Positions 38,651 through 50,416 of a DNA stretch of 64,000 nt are shown here, piece after piece (the first letter of the stretch is position 1; each line of letters begins with the position of its first letter). The translations under genes were made by a program, and so were the position numbers. Below the pieces are notes generated by a model that made no database searches, was not told the DNA's origin, and worked only from the letters and a program-made list of their open reading frames with translations. The DNA is taken from contig NC_134643.1 of assembly GCF_030463565.1 (NCBI RefSeq), positions 128,136,309 to 128,200,308 on the forward strand, written 5' to 3'. The DNA is from Pelecanus crispus. Its lineage: Eukaryota > Chordata > Aves > Pelecaniformes > Pelecanidae.

Positions 38651-38986
38651 AAATGACATGGGCTGCCCTGCCTGGTTCGCTGAGCCGGGAAAGGGCTGAG
38701 TAAGCTGGGCAAGGACACCTGCTCTTGCTGCAGCCAGGGTTTGGTGCTTGGCAGATCCTTGTGGTGAGCAAACTGTCATCATGGGCTTGACTCGCTCCCA
38801 CACCTGTATATTGACCTTCCCAACTTTCCTGGTGCTGCCTTCCCCCATCTCTGCGGCCCTCTGAGCAATTCAGTGGAAAAGCATTTTGTTGCATTTCATC
38901 TCTCTGCACTGGACCTTGGCACATCTCAAAGGGTGCAGGTGTCTGATGTGTATCTCTCTCTCAGCTACTCTTTTTCTTTACTTCAT

Positions 38987-39184
38987 TGTGAAAATTTTTC
39001 ACAATGAGAACAATGAGCCATTGGAATAATCTCTGCAGGGAAGTGGTGGATTCCCCAACATTGGACACTTATAAGATTTGTCTGGGCAGGGTGCTGGGCC
39101 ATCTTGTCTAGCCTGTGCTTTTGCCAAGAAAGGTTGGACCAGATGATCTTTGAGGTCCCTTCCAACATGGTATTCTATGATTCT
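38987..39184 (+). mobile_element. CR1 3'-end fragment, plus strand
   Basis: About 200 bp of CR1 3' region, from the segment for KIFHNENNEPLE to TTGAGGTCCCTTCCAACATG and TATTCTATGATTC. It lies opposite in direction to the two copies on its left. Confidence 0.82.
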
Positions 39185-42100
39185 TCCCTCCTATTACAGC
39201 CACTGTTATACTGTCCTACCCTGTGCTGGCCAAAATGGGGCTCACAAGCCTACTTGGGGTGGAAAGCTGAACAGGTGGTGGGGAGTCTGGTCTTGTGCAT
39301 GGGGCTAGCTCAGTAATGGTAGGGAGAGAGTTCTGCTCTGTCTAGAAATGCATGGGGAGCACACCCACGTTCTGACAGATATTTCACATTCCAACCAGTA
39401 TTTGCAACTATAATAAAGTATTTGGGGATGTAACTGGATTTCTCTCTGGCCCTGCTAACTGTATAAGCTAAGCACTGAATACCCACCCTATGCTGTCCAT
39501 CAGAGAAGAGAGGTACGTACTTTGGAGGTTCAGTATAGTCATGGTAATGCTGTCTGCAATCCTTCAGAGATTCAGGCTATTGCTAATTACAGGAGTGGTT
39601 CTTCCACTTAGGCATGGCAGGGAAACCACGAAATCCGACAGCTGAAACCCCCTGAAATTTGGTTTATGCAACACTAAGTATGCTGTGTGGTACTTTGTGT
39701 GAGTTTTGCCAAACCTAACACGTACATTTCTAAACACAAGCAATGAAACGGTTGCAGCCAAGAACGCAGCCCTCCATGAGTGACACTCTTCCTATAGGCC
39801 TCATTTTTGGGTCTATAAAGTGCACAAGTTCAGTTTGCCACTCTCTACCATGGAAGAGAAGTTGCCTGGGGCATTCCTACAGTTCAGGTTTTAGGCTGTT
39901 TTCCAGGAAGGCTGTCGGCTCTGCTTTCTTCTAAATCTGTTTTCTGTCCTGCCTGATGATCTAACTCTGCATGCCAACCTTAAGACCTGTCTGCCTTCTG
40001 TGTCTTATGCAACTGCTAACAGCCACAGCGGCTTGAATATCCCTGATCCTTGCTTCCCTTGTGCGAGGCAGGGCTAAATGAATCATAAATAGATGTGTGC
40101 CGTAAGAAAAGAGTTTTCCTTTCATCCCTGTGACAGCTGAGTTCATATCTTGTCTAAAGGAGAGACACCTTCCAGGGTTGACTGAACCGTTAGTGTGCGT
40201 TGAGACAAAATGTCCTGGTTTAGCTCCTTACCCAGTGCAGCTCCTGCTCTTGCAGTGGCCATGGCCATGGTGGGAGCACTCCTCTCCTCTGCAGGGTGCT
40301 CCAGTCCTGGGGGCAAAGGAACTCCCATTTCCAATCTTGATGAAATTTGAGCTTTACTGAATATAGTACTGTAGCTCCAGCCCCTCTTGCTGTTTTTTTG
40401 CAGAGGGTTTTTTGTTTCTGGAAGGTTATACTCTGTAAATACTAGTAGCAATTGAAGGGCCCATTTTGCACATGCTATCTGCAGTCCTTTACCCCTGACC
40501 TATCAGAAATTGGTCTCATAGCAGGAAAACTGTTTAGTTGGCAACAGCTGCTACGCTGTGAGTGTCCAAAGGCCCTTATAGCCCAACACCTCTCTGTGGC
40601 TGTGACTATGACAGCAGGGTGAGCAGAGACTTGGTGACTGGGGAAGCATACAGTGGTAACTCTCGAGATCTCTCCCTGGCCTTCACGTAGAAACAAAGTT
40701 TCATGAGAGGAAGCACAGTTTTCCCTAGTTTGAAAGTTCAGGCAGGTTCTAATAACTGCCTATGTAATTAAGTTGCTGGTGTTCTGCCAACCTTGCAGGG
40801 AGCAGCATCTTAAGAGGGCAAAATGAGTACGTGCTGTCTTGGCAGTAAACAGTGCACCAGCTTTGATGTGTTGGGGTGAGATAGGATACCAATCTTTACT
40901 CCTTGAAAAGTAAATAGTCTGAATGAAAGCAGTGATGACGGGATTGTATTTGCATTCGGTCTGTGGCAGTCCTGGCACTCAAACAAGGCAGGCATTCATT
41001 GCAGGATCCACATGCTTTCTCAGTCATCTTGCAAAATCTGCCCTACATTTGGCATGCTGCTGTGTCGCACTTTACCTCTGTTCCAATACGCTTTGGTATG
41101 CTGCTCCGTTGTGCTCGCCTCTGTGCAATTACACCGACTGCTTGCATGGGGTTTCTAGCCAGCAGAGAGATGTTATACAATTATTTATCTCCAGGCTGAG
41201 TGCTCTAACCCATCCCAGCATCTGGGTGCGCAATGATTAAGATTATAGAATGCTTTGTAAAACATGTAGTGAGCGATGTATAAGAAGGCTGGGCTGTAAA
41301 GCCAGACCTTCAACAGGATGGGGTAGGGTCCATTTCCAGCTTCAAAGCAAACTTCCTAACTGGCTTCTACCTAGGTGCAGAAGCTCAGTGGTTTCCTTCT
41401 AGCTGTCTGGAGCAGCATTGCCTAGAGACTAAAACAAAACAAAACTCCTTTCCTCCCCTGCCCTCCAACCCCACCCCAAAGGTTTCTGAGAAATATGCAG
41501 GCAGGGGCACAACTCTGTGCCTGAGATCCCACGTGGCTGTGGGGTGCTGAAGCCTCAGCCCCTGTGACCTGCGGACATTAAAACCAGTTTTAATACAAAC
41601 GCTAGTTCTTGCCAGCAGAGGTAATTGACTTGTAGAATACCTACTATGGTTTCCCAAGACTTGAAGGCCTACCGATACAGTAAAGGCAGGCACAGAAATT
41701 GGCAGATGACAGATTTTTCTTTTGCTGAGTTTTCTGTTTCTGAGGAACTGTTTGTTTGAATCTGTTTGTTTGTTTAGAAATAATTTTCCTTCCAGATATG
41801 TTGTGATGCAATAGGAATTGCTCAAAAGTGAAGCTGAGACACATTATATGAAGCTGGTCATCAGTCACTGCATTGCCAAAAACACCAATGAAAGGCACTG
41901 GCTCATTGTGTGCATGGCGGGTGGCTTTTGTGGTTCATAATTCCAGCCAGCCAGAGCATACACTTGTTAATAGGAGCTCTTTTTAAGGGCTACGTTTTTA
42001 AAAAATTAAAAAAAAAAAAATAAAAATTTCCCACACAGAGCTTCATCTCCAGAGGACTGGTAAAGTGTTGCTGGGCTAGAGCAGATTAAAGGATTTTTAT

Positions 42101-43229
42101 TTTTTTCCTTTTTTTTTTTTTCCTTGTTCCTACTCTCAACTGGATCAAACTGTTCCATGAGAAATACCTTGACAGGTAGCTGTCTGCCTTGTGGTAGCCA
42201 TGAAAAATTCAACTTAAAAAAAATAAACAAAATAATCTGAAGTTAAACAGAACAGATGTGTAGAGTTTGGGGGGGTTTATTTATTTGTTTGCTTTTTCAT
42301 GCTCAAAGGTTCTTATTCCTCAGAGCTGAGCTGTGCCCTGGCATGCCAGGATTCCTGCTGGGGTGCCTGCCTGCTGAGCAGACACCTGGCACGGCGACTC
42401 ACCCTGGCTGGGGATCCCTGGAGCCTCGCCTGCCTCCACAGCCACTTCCTCTGCTTGTCCAGTCCTTCAGTTTCTGGGTACGCTTCTCACATGAGCTGGT
42501 GCCAGGAGCCCAGCAGAGCTTCCTGGGGTGCCAGGTCCCTGCCTCATCCTGTGTAAAAACAGTCAATGAATTTGCCTGGAAAGGATAGCCAGCCCTGTTG
42601 CCTGGTTCAGTAGATCAGGAACCAACACAAGGCTGGATTTTTATCACGATTCTGATAAGAGAATTCAATAATGTGTCTCAAATAAGAGAGCAACCCTCTG
42701 TGCTGCAGACAGTGCCAGACAGATATGGAAATATGAGCATACATATGGAAAAACCAAAGACAGGGCTTTAAAAGACCAGGTTTATGATAGGACTTCTGGT
42801 ACCTTGCTGACACAGATTTTGATGTCACTGGCAGCTTATCAAACTGATCTGAGCTGGCTTAGTAAGATTTCCAATAAGGTGATCAATATACTTTGTGTTT
42901 GCCTTGTTGTTATAGAAGCAGCTACAGTGCTTTGGCAGTAGTTCAGACATCTTACACCTTTATCCCTTGACCTCTTTTTAGTTACTGTGACTGCAGTAGT
43001 GATGTATTTTAGAAGTTAGGTAAAATAATAATAGTAAGTCTGACTGATTAAGAGATGAATCGAGAGGAATAGAATTGCCTCTAGTCCAGCATGATGCTGT
43101 GGAAAAGAAGTTTTTGCAAGCAAACCTGATTTTGTTTCAAAACTACATGCTTAGCTTCATAAGAGGGATGGCATGTGACAGTGTAGATCTCCTAGTGGAA
43201 GAAATTAAGAAGGAAATGTTAGCACTCAC
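39185..43229. other. Unannotated non-coding DNA
   Basis: No recognisable gene or CR1 copy. A T-rich/A-rich patch lies near 42000-42120. Confidence 0.45.
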
Positions 43230-43240
43230 CCTCTGTCCAT
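43230..43240 (-). CDS. Candidate coding exon 1 of the B7-like gene
   Basis: ATG in good context (A at -3, G at +4) followed by GAC AGA GG and a GTGAGT donor. This ends in phase 2, exactly what the signal exon at 7896 requires, and gives M-D-R-G then ETVLWMVAC. ICOSLG exon 1 has the same form, M-E-L-R-G with GG|GTGAGT. Against it: the intron would be about 35 kb, several upstream ATGs precede it, there is no CpG island, and a match this short can arise by chance. Confidence 0.35.
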
Positions 43241-46200
43241 GTTTTGGCTGCATTAGTGTTGCTTCTTACTGACACATTCTTAAAAGTTTTCCAGTCTCAA
43301 CTGAAAGACATTTTGTCATCTTTTTTCTATTTCCAATTTTTTAAAGGGCAGACTTTTTTTCGTGCAACAGATATGAAAGTGTAGTCTGGCAGCTTATATG
43401 CAATCCTATTAAAAAAATAGCAAATGGCTTCTGTCGACTTATGCTGCCTACTGGGGTGAATGCTGCAAAGAAGCAGACTTTCCAGTCCAGCAAATGAAAG
43501 GAGAGAAGAAGGTGTCTGCATGCTGGAGACATGAGTTCAAGCACCAAGTCAGCTACAGCCTTGTGTGAACCTGAGCATGTGACTTCTGTGTCCAGGTTTT
43601 CCAATTATAGAATGGCCCCCCAAGCAGCACTTCTTGAAATCACAGGAAAACAAGTTAGTGTTTTATTACTAAACTGTTGGGACCTAGTTTGGGCAAGCTG
43701 GAAGGTCAGCCTAGGTCTCTGTTGACATAAAAGCATCTATCCCTACACAGCAATTTTCTGTGACAGACTAAAATGGGAGACAGGCTCTTTCCTAACAAAG
43801 TACTTGAGTTTGTGATTAATGGTAAGGTCATGAGTACTTCCCAAGGACTTGTGTTTTGCAGCATGGATTCAGATACACTACTTATGCTTATTAGTGGTGC
43901 TGATAATGTATGAAGTATTGGAAGCATGTTTCTTGTGTTGGAAGGTAACTGTACAAATTGACATGTTGTCACATAAGTGTGTCTTGAAAGATGAATGAGA
44001 TAGAGGTTACTGGTCTGTGGCCTGTAATTCCCTGGGCTGCCAGATGCAGAGGAGATCACCTCAAGGAACATGTGGGGTGCCTTTTATAATCTGCAGATGG
44101 GGACCAGTTTACAATGATCTCATCCTGTATCATCCAATGAATGTGGTGAAGGTCCTAATGCCACATTACATGCTGAGAGGAAGAGTCCCAACAGCCTAAC
44201 TAACTTCTATGGTGCATGTGCAGGTCTTCTCCCTGTGGAGCTGGGCTGTACTCAATTATCCTTTAGAGCAGTGTCTCTTGCCCTGGAAAAGGGAGAGGTT
44301 AGAGATATTACCTTCGTGGGGTAATGTGAACTTTTCTGCATATTTGCTACAAATATGAAAAGGATTCACTTTCCAATTTGGAAAAGCAACTAATAAAGTT
44401 TATTTGACATAGCACAAGGGGCTATTGAGAAAAGTGTTTGGAGTCAGGGTTGTTGAAGTGGAAAAAGGGAATGCATTTTTGAGCAAAAGAGTTATTTCAG
44501 CTCTCACAGGTGAAAAGATTTAAATAATGAATTTGACTACAGGACAGATAGATTCAGACCACTAAGTAGCAACACATGTTCTCTCTCGGGGCTTTCCACC
44601 TGTGGTTTACCAGCCCTGCCACAATGAAAGCCTTTCGCTTTTCTGTGAAAGTGAGTCCATTTCTTAGAGTCTTCCCACAAAGCTGCATCAAGCGGTGCTT
44701 TCCTGTGCATGTATTTACGTTGCTTGGGACATGCAGGTCATGTGAGCCAATTTGTCTTTAATGAAGGCAAACAGAGGGATGCTGGTGCCCAAGTGCAACA
44801 CAGACCTGGGACAGTGAGTGCAATGAGCTTGTTCAAAGTATTTTGTTGTGCAAGCCAAAACAGAGCAAAGCTTGTTAAGTCTCTGTGTTGCATCAGTGTC
44901 TCTCCTCACCTGAAGGCTTTGGAAAGGAGAGCTCATATACCCTGAGGGATGTGGCTGAAAGTAAAACTGCCACTTTGGTTGGGGGAAATGGTTTGGAGTG
45001 ACTTGTCTTCATGTGCTGATAGATTTAGTCAAACATCCAGAAGAATGAATTGATTTTATTAAAAATATAAACATGGTATATGATGATAAAAACTCTGTTA
45101 TTACAAAATTCCCAAGTACTTCAAATGCTAACGAACAACTGCCATCTAGGATTTACTTGCCTCCAAAAATAGCTGGAAACCTAAACCAATTGAAAATACA
45201 GATTTTGCAAGAGTAGGTTGTTGCATTTAGGTGTCTTCAGTACGCACCATGAAGTAGCCCCGAAGTAAGAAAATCCAACCAGTCTAAATTAGCTTAACAA
45301 CTTATTGCAAAGTGACTGTTAGGTCACTTCTTACATCTCTATACCGTTACAGCTTCTTGCGGTTGCAGAATATAAAGGTGGAAAACTGTTTTTAGAAAAG
45401 GCTTCTGTCAGTTACAGTAGCGCCAAAGAGGCTGTGGAAAACAACTTCATGTGATAGATAGCAAGGAAACGTCTGCAGGACTTCTTACTGAACCACTAGG
45501 AAATGGTTACCCTTCATATCCACACAGATGTTGTTCACATTTTTAAGGTGTCTGCAAGCTTGCATGTTTTCTTCAAGCAAATTCCCTTTAGGGTTCACTG
45601 AAGACTAGATACAGACTCACAAAATATCTAACACCTAGATTAATGGACATGAAAGAAGACAAGGAAAGGCTGATGTTTAAAGTAACTTACGGCACCTCGG
45701 TAATCTTATCTCACAAATGCTGTGAGCTAAATGCCCTACCTGATATAGGGTATGTTGCAGTTGTAGATTGGAAGGCAACAGAGGACAAAAGTGAAATTAA
45801 TAAATAAAAGAGTCTGTCTTTAAAAAAACTACAATTGTACACAGTTACTTACAATCTAAACAGGAGGCAGGAGCTTAATTATTTAGTTGCAGCTTGGCTT
45901 TTTTTAAAAAAACAAACCCAAAACCAACCTCCCCCCCAAAAAAACCCCACCCCAACAATTTCCCTATCCTGTTCAAACTGGTGAGTAAGCCTAGATTGCA
46001 TCAAGTGAGATCTAAGCTGCCCCTTCTCTTAAATGCCATGGAGGCTGAGCCTGTGCAGCCCTCCCACAAGATACTGGCACAGCGGTGGTATACAGCTACC
46101 CAACTCTGAGCCTCCTTGAGGGTATTGCTTCAACAACAGCTAATTGTGCTATTGCCAAATGGTTCTGGATTCTGCGTGATGGGAGAACAGAACAACAGCT

Positions 46201-49200
46201 TTTATTTTCACTTGGCTGGGATTCGAAAGCTGATCTTGACATGAAAAAGCAATGTCCTGTCTCACAGTTGACACTGGAGTGCCTCCCCTATGCAGAGCTA
46301 GGACAAACAAGGCTGAGACTTAATCACAAAAGTAGTAGAATTTTAGCTAGCAGCTGGTGCAGGAGAAGCCAGGTGTTTCCAGGGCCAGGTGTTTTCCAGG
46401 GAGATAACGATTTAAAAATCATTATCTCCACCCCCTGTGACAAGATGGGGAAAACTGCCCCACCTAAGCAAGAGAGCTCGTATAGATTCCTCCTATTCAC
46501 TATTTTCAACCAGTTGCTCTTGGCTGACTTGGGGCTGAACCAGTGAGGCACTGGCACAAGGAAACTGCAGTTCTTGGCTTTCTGGACTTTTTTTTTTTTG
46601 GTGGAGGGATGGGACACAAGGAGAGGTTCAGTGTAAAATTCTTGCTTGGAAGCTGCAGGAGAGTGCTTAAATAAAGACCAGCTGAATCAAGCAGAGCTTG
46701 ACCACAGTTTTTGTTCCATCCTGAAAAGGGCAAGTCCAGGTAACCTGACATTAACATAGCAGAGAGCGCTATTTTTAATCAGTCAGATTTTCATAGCCTG
46801 TTCTTTCACACAGTATGCACTGGCTTCTGTCGAAAGTGGAAGTCCCCTTTTTCGGTGGAATATTAGGTAAAAAACGATATGTTGATAACAAGCACATTTA
46901 AAGAATGCATGTTCCCTTACGTTAGCATTTCAGTGCTTAACCCTGTTGTAGCAACTCCCATTTTTGGAGGACTGGGTCAAAATGTTCTACCTCGTTCTGT
47001 ACACAATATCATGCAGCTCGTGAAATCAGACAATGAAAGGATGTACTGTATAGAGAGAAAACTGGAAAAGGTCACAAATCTCACTTTGCAGAGAATCCTT
47101 CAGTTTTGGGTTTGGCTCTTTTTTTTAGCTGCTGTTCTTCACATTCAGTAGTCTTTGTCAGGGTAAGGAGAAGCAGCAAGAACATCCCATGGTCCTGAAA
47201 CATGGTGGCTTCTGCTGCTAACAAAGTCCTCAATGGTGATGGACAAGAGACTGGGCGCTCACCAGCATTCAGCGCTCTCACACAAAGTAGCTAAGTCACA
47301 AGCTTACTGCTTTCCCCAGTGCAGGAGCTCAAAACACTGACAGACTATCAGAGAGGACTGTCCAAAGTGGTTAGCTGGTGTGGTGACACAATTGTTGTGT
47401 GGACACAGCCAGCGGCTGGATTTTGCTGTTTCTTGTGCTGGAGGAGTTTTTTTGCCATCTCTCTTGGCACACTCTGCAGAAATCTGTCACTTGTATTACA
47501 AGCAATGCTGGCACTGAGATAGGGTGTGATGCTTCTCAACATGTCTCCAGGTGCCCAAATTGTTGGCAGACTTTCCATTTAGACAGGTGCTGTAAAAACA
47601 AAACACCTTCTTTTTAGAAAAAAGAAAAGAAAAAAAATCCCCCAGATATAATCATGTCCTAGAGTTGTTTTTTCCTACGTAACCAGTGGAACAAGCTGCA
47701 AAGCTATGGAAAAGATGTATTCATGCTGCTGAGAGAGAATCAGCCGGAGTGAAGCCCTGTCTCGATACCCGAGACACTGGGGGCCCTCTGCCCTTGTGCC
47801 ACAGTCTGAAAGTGCCCCTCCTGCATATGCAAAAAGTGCTCTCCTGCTAACATCCCTCCCTTGTGAAGGGATGTCAGTGTCACCTTTGGTTTGTTTTAAG
47901 CTACTTCACAAAACAAGATGCACAAAACTCATCTGTGGCCAAGGGAAAACAGCTTCCTGAGGCTCCTCTACAGGCAGTGAAGGGATCCCTCCAGACAGCA
48001 ATTCAGAATTGCTCCAGCTCTGAATTTCTTCTCAGTGGATCATCGTGCCCCCCTGACTGTAATGGGTGTCTGGAGAGACTAAACTCCACCAGGATGAAGT
48101 TACTCTTCTTCGCAACCTGCCTTCCCTATAGTTTCCAAAACTTTTTTCTTTGTAACAGCAAAGCTAGTCTCAGTAGGCTCTTTTTGGTTTTGCTGTATTC
48201 AGGATTCCCACCCTCTGTGAAACAATCTGACCTTCTTCATAAAGTGAAACCCATAGAAGCAGAAACATTTACATCAGTACTGAAAAGCAAAATGCCGTGG
48301 CAGTGTCCCTGGGGGTGCGACCTCCACAGTACCTTACTCCCCATCTACCACGCACAACTTGCTTGAAAATCTCAAATCATCATTTAATTAAACTAGAATT
48401 TCTCCAAGAGCCCAACTTTTTGCCCCATGGTAGTACCAGCTATTTCTGAATAATTCCTGACAGATACTGGTTTCCTCTTTCGTTAAGAATAAAACAGAAC
48501 AGCAACAAACCTGGACTGAGGGAGACTTGATAGCCTGCACAAACTCTCTACTTTGGTGCTCAACTACCATTACTCTTAGAAAGACCTCTTCTCCTAACAT
48601 GTAGCATAAATCTCCTTTGTTTAAGCCTGTTGTGCCTCAAGTGCTGTGTCCGCTGGGTTAGGGCAATAAATAACTTGTCCCATCCTCTTTAAGGACGCTC
48701 TGAAGAGGTTTGTTAACTCTTCTTAATCAGCCTTGCCATCTTCCAATTTAAGCAAACATAACCAATCTTTCATCAGAGATCACATTCCCCAGATGATTCT
48801 AATTTCTCTGGTATTGGTCCAAGTTGCTCTCAAATTGGGATGCTCAAAAGATACTGCCTTCTATGCCTTACATGGCTCTGTTGGAAGAAAACAGCCCTCA
48901 GAGGTGGGACAGTTTCTGATAGCAGAAAGCTGCTGTTCCACATCCGCTCCCACAAATGGTGCAGAGACACGTCAAGGAAAAGACAGTTTCTGGAAGGCAA
49001 ATGTCTTTGTTTTGTTGTTAACAAACAAATAATGCTACAGCAGCCTTCAATGTAAGATAAATATTTACTCCTATTTATGTCACAGAGGTTTTTCTACTTA
49101 TGGGCTAAGTCCAGGGACCTAATAAAGTAGGGCCTCGTATAAGCAAGTCTGGAGAAGAAAAAGCTGACATTAAATGAACTGCTTATGTTATGTTAATGCA

Positions 49201-50380
49201 GCTCACAGGAACAGAAGGAGAAAATGTCTCTTTATCAAGGAGAAAAATCCATCCTCCTTTCTACAGGAAACAGTGTAATGCCTGTTCAATGTTGAACAAA
49301 CACAAATGTTGTGGATCAGGCTGGGGCTGTGTGATGGGTCTGAAAAATAACCGACCATTAACCCAGTCTGTATGACCACCAAAGAAGTTCTAGAAAAAGT
49401 TTTTTAATTTAAGAGTTATTTTGCTTCTGCGTGATATTATGAATTGGGTATATTCACAGCATCTGCTAGGGCAAACCATGCTTTCACTATTACAGTTTTG
49501 GTGGAACCACAATATTTTCTGCCTACACAACCAGACAAGAGTCATTTGTTTCAGTAGAAACTACCAAATGAAATATAAAATAGGCAGATATTTCCTCCTC
49601 TCTGTACTCTCGCAAGTCCCCTGTGTTGAGTTTGTTTTTCCAAATTTGTCTCAGATTTTTTTGCCCTGTTTTTATTTATCACTATAAATGATAAATGAAT
49701 TTGTAAACTAGCTGGCCTGCAATACTGTATTCTTGCTTATAAAAATAGGAACACGTTGAAGGTCTAAACTGCATATTTTTTTTCTCTAGCAAAGGAGTGT
49801 GCTTAGTACTTTTAGAATTGGGTGTATATATGCTTAGGGTCATAGACATGAGGCATATGATGTTCCTGTATCCCAGCTAAAGATTTCCTAGGATATGGTG
49901 CCTAAAAAGGCACAGAACAACCATTTGGTGATGGGCACTGACATGATATGAAGTGATAAATGGTCAGTGTTGTCCAGACTTGAAAAATCAGCATTTAAAA
50001 CAGACTTTCCAAGTTTGGCTCTGCCTGGCTTATAGCATAATCCACCCATCTTGATGGCAATAGTAGCTTCAGCACAGCTGTAGGACAGGAGGGGAGGGTG
50101 GCTTCAGCCTGTACACTCTGTGTCCACTATCAATTTGTCATGTCCTTTGGCCTCAGCTGTTGAAGGAACTTCTGGGAACCGAGACTCTCAGGCTGCCTTT
50201 GGCAATGCTTACAGAGCTCAAGGAAAGGGCTGAGACAAGAAGTAGGGCTACAGCTTTACATGCTTGAGTTTGTAACATCCAGCAAGTCTAATCCAAAGGC
50301 TTTGTGCTGAACTTGAGTACTGAAGGTACGAAGTTAAGTCACTCTTGAGACAAATACAGTAACATATTTTTAATACTTAC
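43241..50380. other. DNA downstream of the ICOSLG tail exon
   Basis: Should hold the last ICOSLG exon and 3' UTR. A minus-strand AATAAA lies at 45060-45055 in AT-rich sequence and is one possible polyadenylation signal. I could not place a terminal exon with matching phase. No CR1 copy seen. Confidence 0.4.
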
Positions 50381-50416
50381 AGTTGAGTTCCCCTCTGTCT
50401 TCATTTGGTTGGACAT
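50381..50416 (-). CDS. ICOSLG: ICOSLG exon 6, cytoplasmic-tail micro-exon
   Basis: A 36-bp, phase 1-1 exon between CAACAG and T|GTAAGT. It encodes DVQPNEDRGELN, comparable in position and acidic character to the human tail segment ending in ETELT. Both splice sites are good and the phase fits exon 5. Reading through the donor would add only three residues before a stop, so the normal protein probably uses one more short exon. Confidence 0.8.

Noticed and set aside
40211..40225. TGTCCTGGTTTAGCTCC, like the start of the solo LTR
   Set aside because: The similarity ends after about 12 bases, with no LTR body or matching end.
42480..42505. Possible last ICOSLG exon reading S-H-V on the minus strand
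   Set aside because: The frame does not stop after the expected few residues and the acceptor has a poor pyrimidine tract.
44560..44585. Another possible last ICOSLG exon near an inverted CAT-GTG
   Set aside because: Joining it would create a stop at the junction, and the acceptor is purine-rich.
46085..46546. 153-codon plus-strand frame
   Set aside because: It begins at a GTG, matches no family I know and shows no exon signals.
47863..48366. 167-codon plus-strand frame
   Set aside because: It begins at a GTG, has irregular composition and no recognisable domain; consistent with chance.
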